A DNA stretch of 6,021 bases from UM-FILTER-42-9 sp038063775. GTDB lineage: Bacteria > Patescibacteriota > Minisyncoccia > Moranbacterales > UBA2206. Positions 4,438-6,021 of this stretch are shown here, in pieces. The position numbers and the translations under genes were made by a program. The stretch is taken from positions 1-6,021 of the forward strand of contig JBBTUK010000004.1 in NCBI GenBank assembly GCA_038063775.1, given 5' to 3'. The stretch's first letter is position 1, and each line of letters starts with the position of its first letter. The notes beneath the pieces were generated by a model, which did not search any database, was not told the origin of the DNA, and saw only the letters and a program-made list of their open reading frames with translations.

Positions 4438-5874
4438 ATGTTAAATATTTATAATACGCTTTCAAAGAAAAAAGAAGAATTCAAACCCATCAATCCCGGC
4501 AAAGTCGGGATGTATGTTTGCGGCCCGACGGTTTATTATCATTGCCATCTGGGTCATGGACGCGGATACGTTTCCATGGATGTGCTCCGCCGATATCTGG
4601 AATATTCGGGATATGAAGTTCGTTTCATAATGAATTATACCGATGTGGGACACCTGACCGATAACGCGGAACTGGGCGAAGACAAGGTGGAACAACAGGC
4701 AAAAAAGGAAAAGATTGATCCCATGGAAATAGTCGGCAAATACATTCAGTCCTGCCAGGAGGATTTTCAGGCTTTAAATATAAAACCAGCTACTTTCACT
4801 CCCCGCCCAACTCAATACATCGCTCAGATAATAAACTTTACCGAAGAACTTATTAAAAGTGGCTATGCTTACGAAGCAAATGGCTCCGTTTATTTTTCCG
4901 TGGAAAAGTTTCCCGAATACGGGAAACTTTCCGGCCGAAAAACTGAAGAACTTCTGACGGGCGCGCGGATAGAAATAAACCAGGAAAAGAAAAACCCGCT
5001 TGATTTCGCCCTTTGGATCAAGGCGCCCAAAGAGCACTTGCTTAAATGGAAAAGTCCCTGGGGAATCGGATACCCTGGCTGGCACATTGAATGCAGTGTT
5101 ATGTCCTCAGATCTCCTGGGACAGGAAACTTTTGACATTCACGGAGGCGGCAATGAAAACATTTTTCCCCATAACGAGAATGAGATAGCGCAAAGCGAAG
5201 CTCATCTCGGAAAGACCATGGCCAATTATTGGGTGCTTTGGAACATGGTTAACGTTGAGGGGGCGAAAATGAGCAAGTCAACTGGGAATTACACGACCAT
5301 TAAAGATGCTCTGAAAAAGCATGATCCGTCTGTTATTCGCCTTTGGATCTTAAGCGCCCATTACCGGAGCGTCCTTGATTATTCCGAAGGAGCGCTGGAT
5401 CAGGCCAAGGCCAACTTTCAGAGGATAACCGATTTCGTCCATAATTTAAATTCTCCAAGAGCTAAGCTCTTGGAGAATTCCGAGACCAAGATCTTAGCTC
5501 TTGGAAAAATTGAAAAATATCTGGAAAGATTTGAAGAAGCGATGAGTGATGATCTTAACACTCCCTTGGCGCTTAGTGTTCTCTACGAGCTCATAACTGA
5601 AACCAATAAGCTTTTGGCAGAGCAGAAATTATCTACCGAATCCGCCAAGGCAATTTTGAAGGTTTGGGAAAAAATGAATAAAGTTTTCGGGCTTATCATC
5701 GCCTCATCGGCGATTAAAATTCCGGAAGAAATTAAAAAACTGGCCGAGGAAAGAAAATCTGCTCGCGAACAGAAAGATTTTAAAAAATCGGACGAACTGC
5801 GTGGGGAAATAGAAAAGCTGGGATATGTGGTTGAGGATCTGAAAAAGAATGATTATGCCATAAAGAAAAAGTAA
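4438..5874 (+). CDS. cysS: Cysteinyl-tRNA synthetase
   Basis: This class I enzyme charges tRNA-Cys with cysteine using ATP in the cytoplasm. The 478-residue product is of normal length. It starts MLNIYNTLSKKKEEF, then KVGMYVCGPTVYYHCHLGHGR, where H37-L-G-H40 is the HIGH motif. KMSKS is intact at 277-281. The zinc site that selects cysteine is complete: C28, C219 (WHIEC), H245 and E249 (FPHNENE). The usual second histidine of FPHHENE is asparagine here. DDLNTPLAL (371-379) begins the DALR-type helical domain, and the C-terminus is Lys/Glu-rich. ATG 4438 is preferred over the GTG at 4429 because family members begin at this MLxIYNTL; neither has a Shine-Dalgarno. A perfect 31-bp palindrome lies within the coding sequence at codons 338-348, in a normally variable linker. 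The gene probably shares a transcript with corA. Confidence 0.97.
   Translation: MLNIYNTLSKKKEEFKPINPGKVGMYVCGPTVYYHCHLGHGRGYVSMDVLRRYLEYSGYEVRFIMNYTDVGHLTDNAELGEDKVEQQAKKEKIDPMEIVGKYIQSCQEDFQALNIKPATFTPRPTQYIAQIINFTEELIKSGYAYEANGSVYFSVEKFPEYGKLSGRKTEELLTGARIEINQEKKNPLDFALWIKAPKEHLLKWKSPWGIGYPGWHIECSVMSSDLLGQETFDIHGGGNENIFPHNENEIAQSEAHLGKTMANYWVLWNMVNVEGAKMSKSTGNYTTIKDALKKHDPSVIRLWILSAHYRSVLDYSEGALDQAKANFQRITDFVHNLNSPRAKLLENSETKILALGKIEKYLERFEEAMSDDLNTPLALSVLYELITETNKLLAEQKLSTESAKAILKVWEKMNKVFGLIIASSAIKIPEEIKKLAEERKSAREQKDFKKSDELRGEIEKLGYVVEDLKKNDYAIKKK
5449..5479. repeat. 31-bp perfect palindrome inside cysS
   Basis: Arms 5449-5463 (AATTCTCCAAGAGCT) and 5465-5479 are exact reverse complements around a single central A. 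A further copy of the arm, AGCTCTTGGA, occurs at 5496-5505. It encodes NSPRAKLLENS in frame, between the catalytic core and the DDLNTP helix. It does not look like a terminator, having no following T-run. Confidence 0.85.
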
Positions 5875-5883
5875 TCATTGTTT

Positions 5884-5911
5884 GAAAATTGAGAATTGAT
5901 AATTGAAAATT
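5884..5911. repeat. Heptamer tandem tract between cysS and dus
   Basis: Four consecutive 7-nt units read GAAAATT (5884), GAGAATT (5891), GATAATT (5898) and GAAAATT (5905); they vary only at the third position. The tract starts 9 nt after the cysS stop. Confidence 0.8.
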
Positions 5912-5915
5912 AAGG

Positions 5916-5947
5916 TCTATCTTTTGGGATAGAATTTTTTATTTTTT
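5916..5947 (+). terminator. Weak intrinsic terminator candidate after cysS
   Basis: A 6-bp stem TCTATC (5916-5921) / GATAGA (5928-5933) with a 6-nt loop is followed by ATTTTTTATTTTTT up to the dus start codon. The stem is short and AT-rich, so termination would be partial at best. Confidence 0.4.
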
Positions 5948-6021
5948 ATGAAGTCTTTTTGGCATAAATTAAACCGCCCACTACTGGCGTTGGCTCCCAT
6001 GGCCGGCATTACCGATAGCGC
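5948..6021 (+). CDS. dus: tRNA-dihydrouridine synthase, N-terminal fragment (cut by window end)
   Basis: From ATG 5948 the frame reads MKSFWHKLNRPLLALAPMAGITDS and continues past the right edge (24 complete codons). ALAPMAGITDS is the characteristic N-terminal FMN-binding stretch of the Dus TIM-barrel family, which reduces uridine to dihydrouridine in tRNA D-loops. The subfamily cannot be told from this fragment. There is no Shine-Dalgarno; the start codon directly follows a T-rich stretch. Confidence 0.85.
   Translation, partial: MKSFWHKLNRPLLALAPMAGITDS

Noticed and set aside
5449..5479. Palindrome in cysS as a transcription terminator
   Set aside because: It lies within an intact coding sequence and no T-run follows.
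1..6021. tRNA, rRNA, CRISPR arrays or transposase genes
   Set aside because: I saw no cloverleaf, rRNA-like stretch, regular spacer array or transposase motif in the window.

Overview
The window looks like a chromosomal segment of a small-genome bacterium, most likely of the Patescibacteria/CPR (Parcubacteria-like) radiation. This is inferred from the GrpE helix motif (GWKRCQADFENYKKR), a short 247-residue HrcA, weak or absent Shine-Dalgarno sequences on the housekeeping genes, and short heptamer repeat tracts at gene junctions. No sequence search was possible, so the phylum is an inference.

Positions 1-1740 hold a minus-strand heat-shock operon. A near-perfect CIRCE operator (1596-1622) with two sigma70-type promoters drives hrcA (GTG start at 1446). 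Four bases after hrcA lies an open reading frame that runs off the left edge and encodes a NUDIX hydrolase domain fused in frame to the start of GrpE. The fusion is not in the supplied gene candidates because it has no stop in the window. The hrcA leader carries a 15-bp inverted repeat whose arm overlaps the start codon. A related nested palindrome lies upstream of the promoters.

Positions 1741-3386, also minus strand, hold yidD followed by a run of four small Cys-rich genes (105, 103, 75 and 141 residues). These are tightly packed, mostly carry strong GGAGG-type ribosome binding sites, and end at a strong intrinsic terminator (1741-1771). I recognise none of the four, but they share Cys spacings: C-x26-C-x2-C-x2-C in the first two, and C-x6-C-C in the last two. 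This cassette is the best candidate here for an undescribed system.

Positions 3387-6021 hold a divergent promoter region and plus-strand housekeeping genes: a CorA-family transporter whose GMN signature reads AMS, cysS (cysteinyl-tRNA synthetase, with a 31-bp palindrome inside the coding sequence), and the beginning of a dus-type tRNA-dihydrouridine synthase. corA and cysS are probably co-transcribed; a weak hairpin plus T-run separates cysS from dus.
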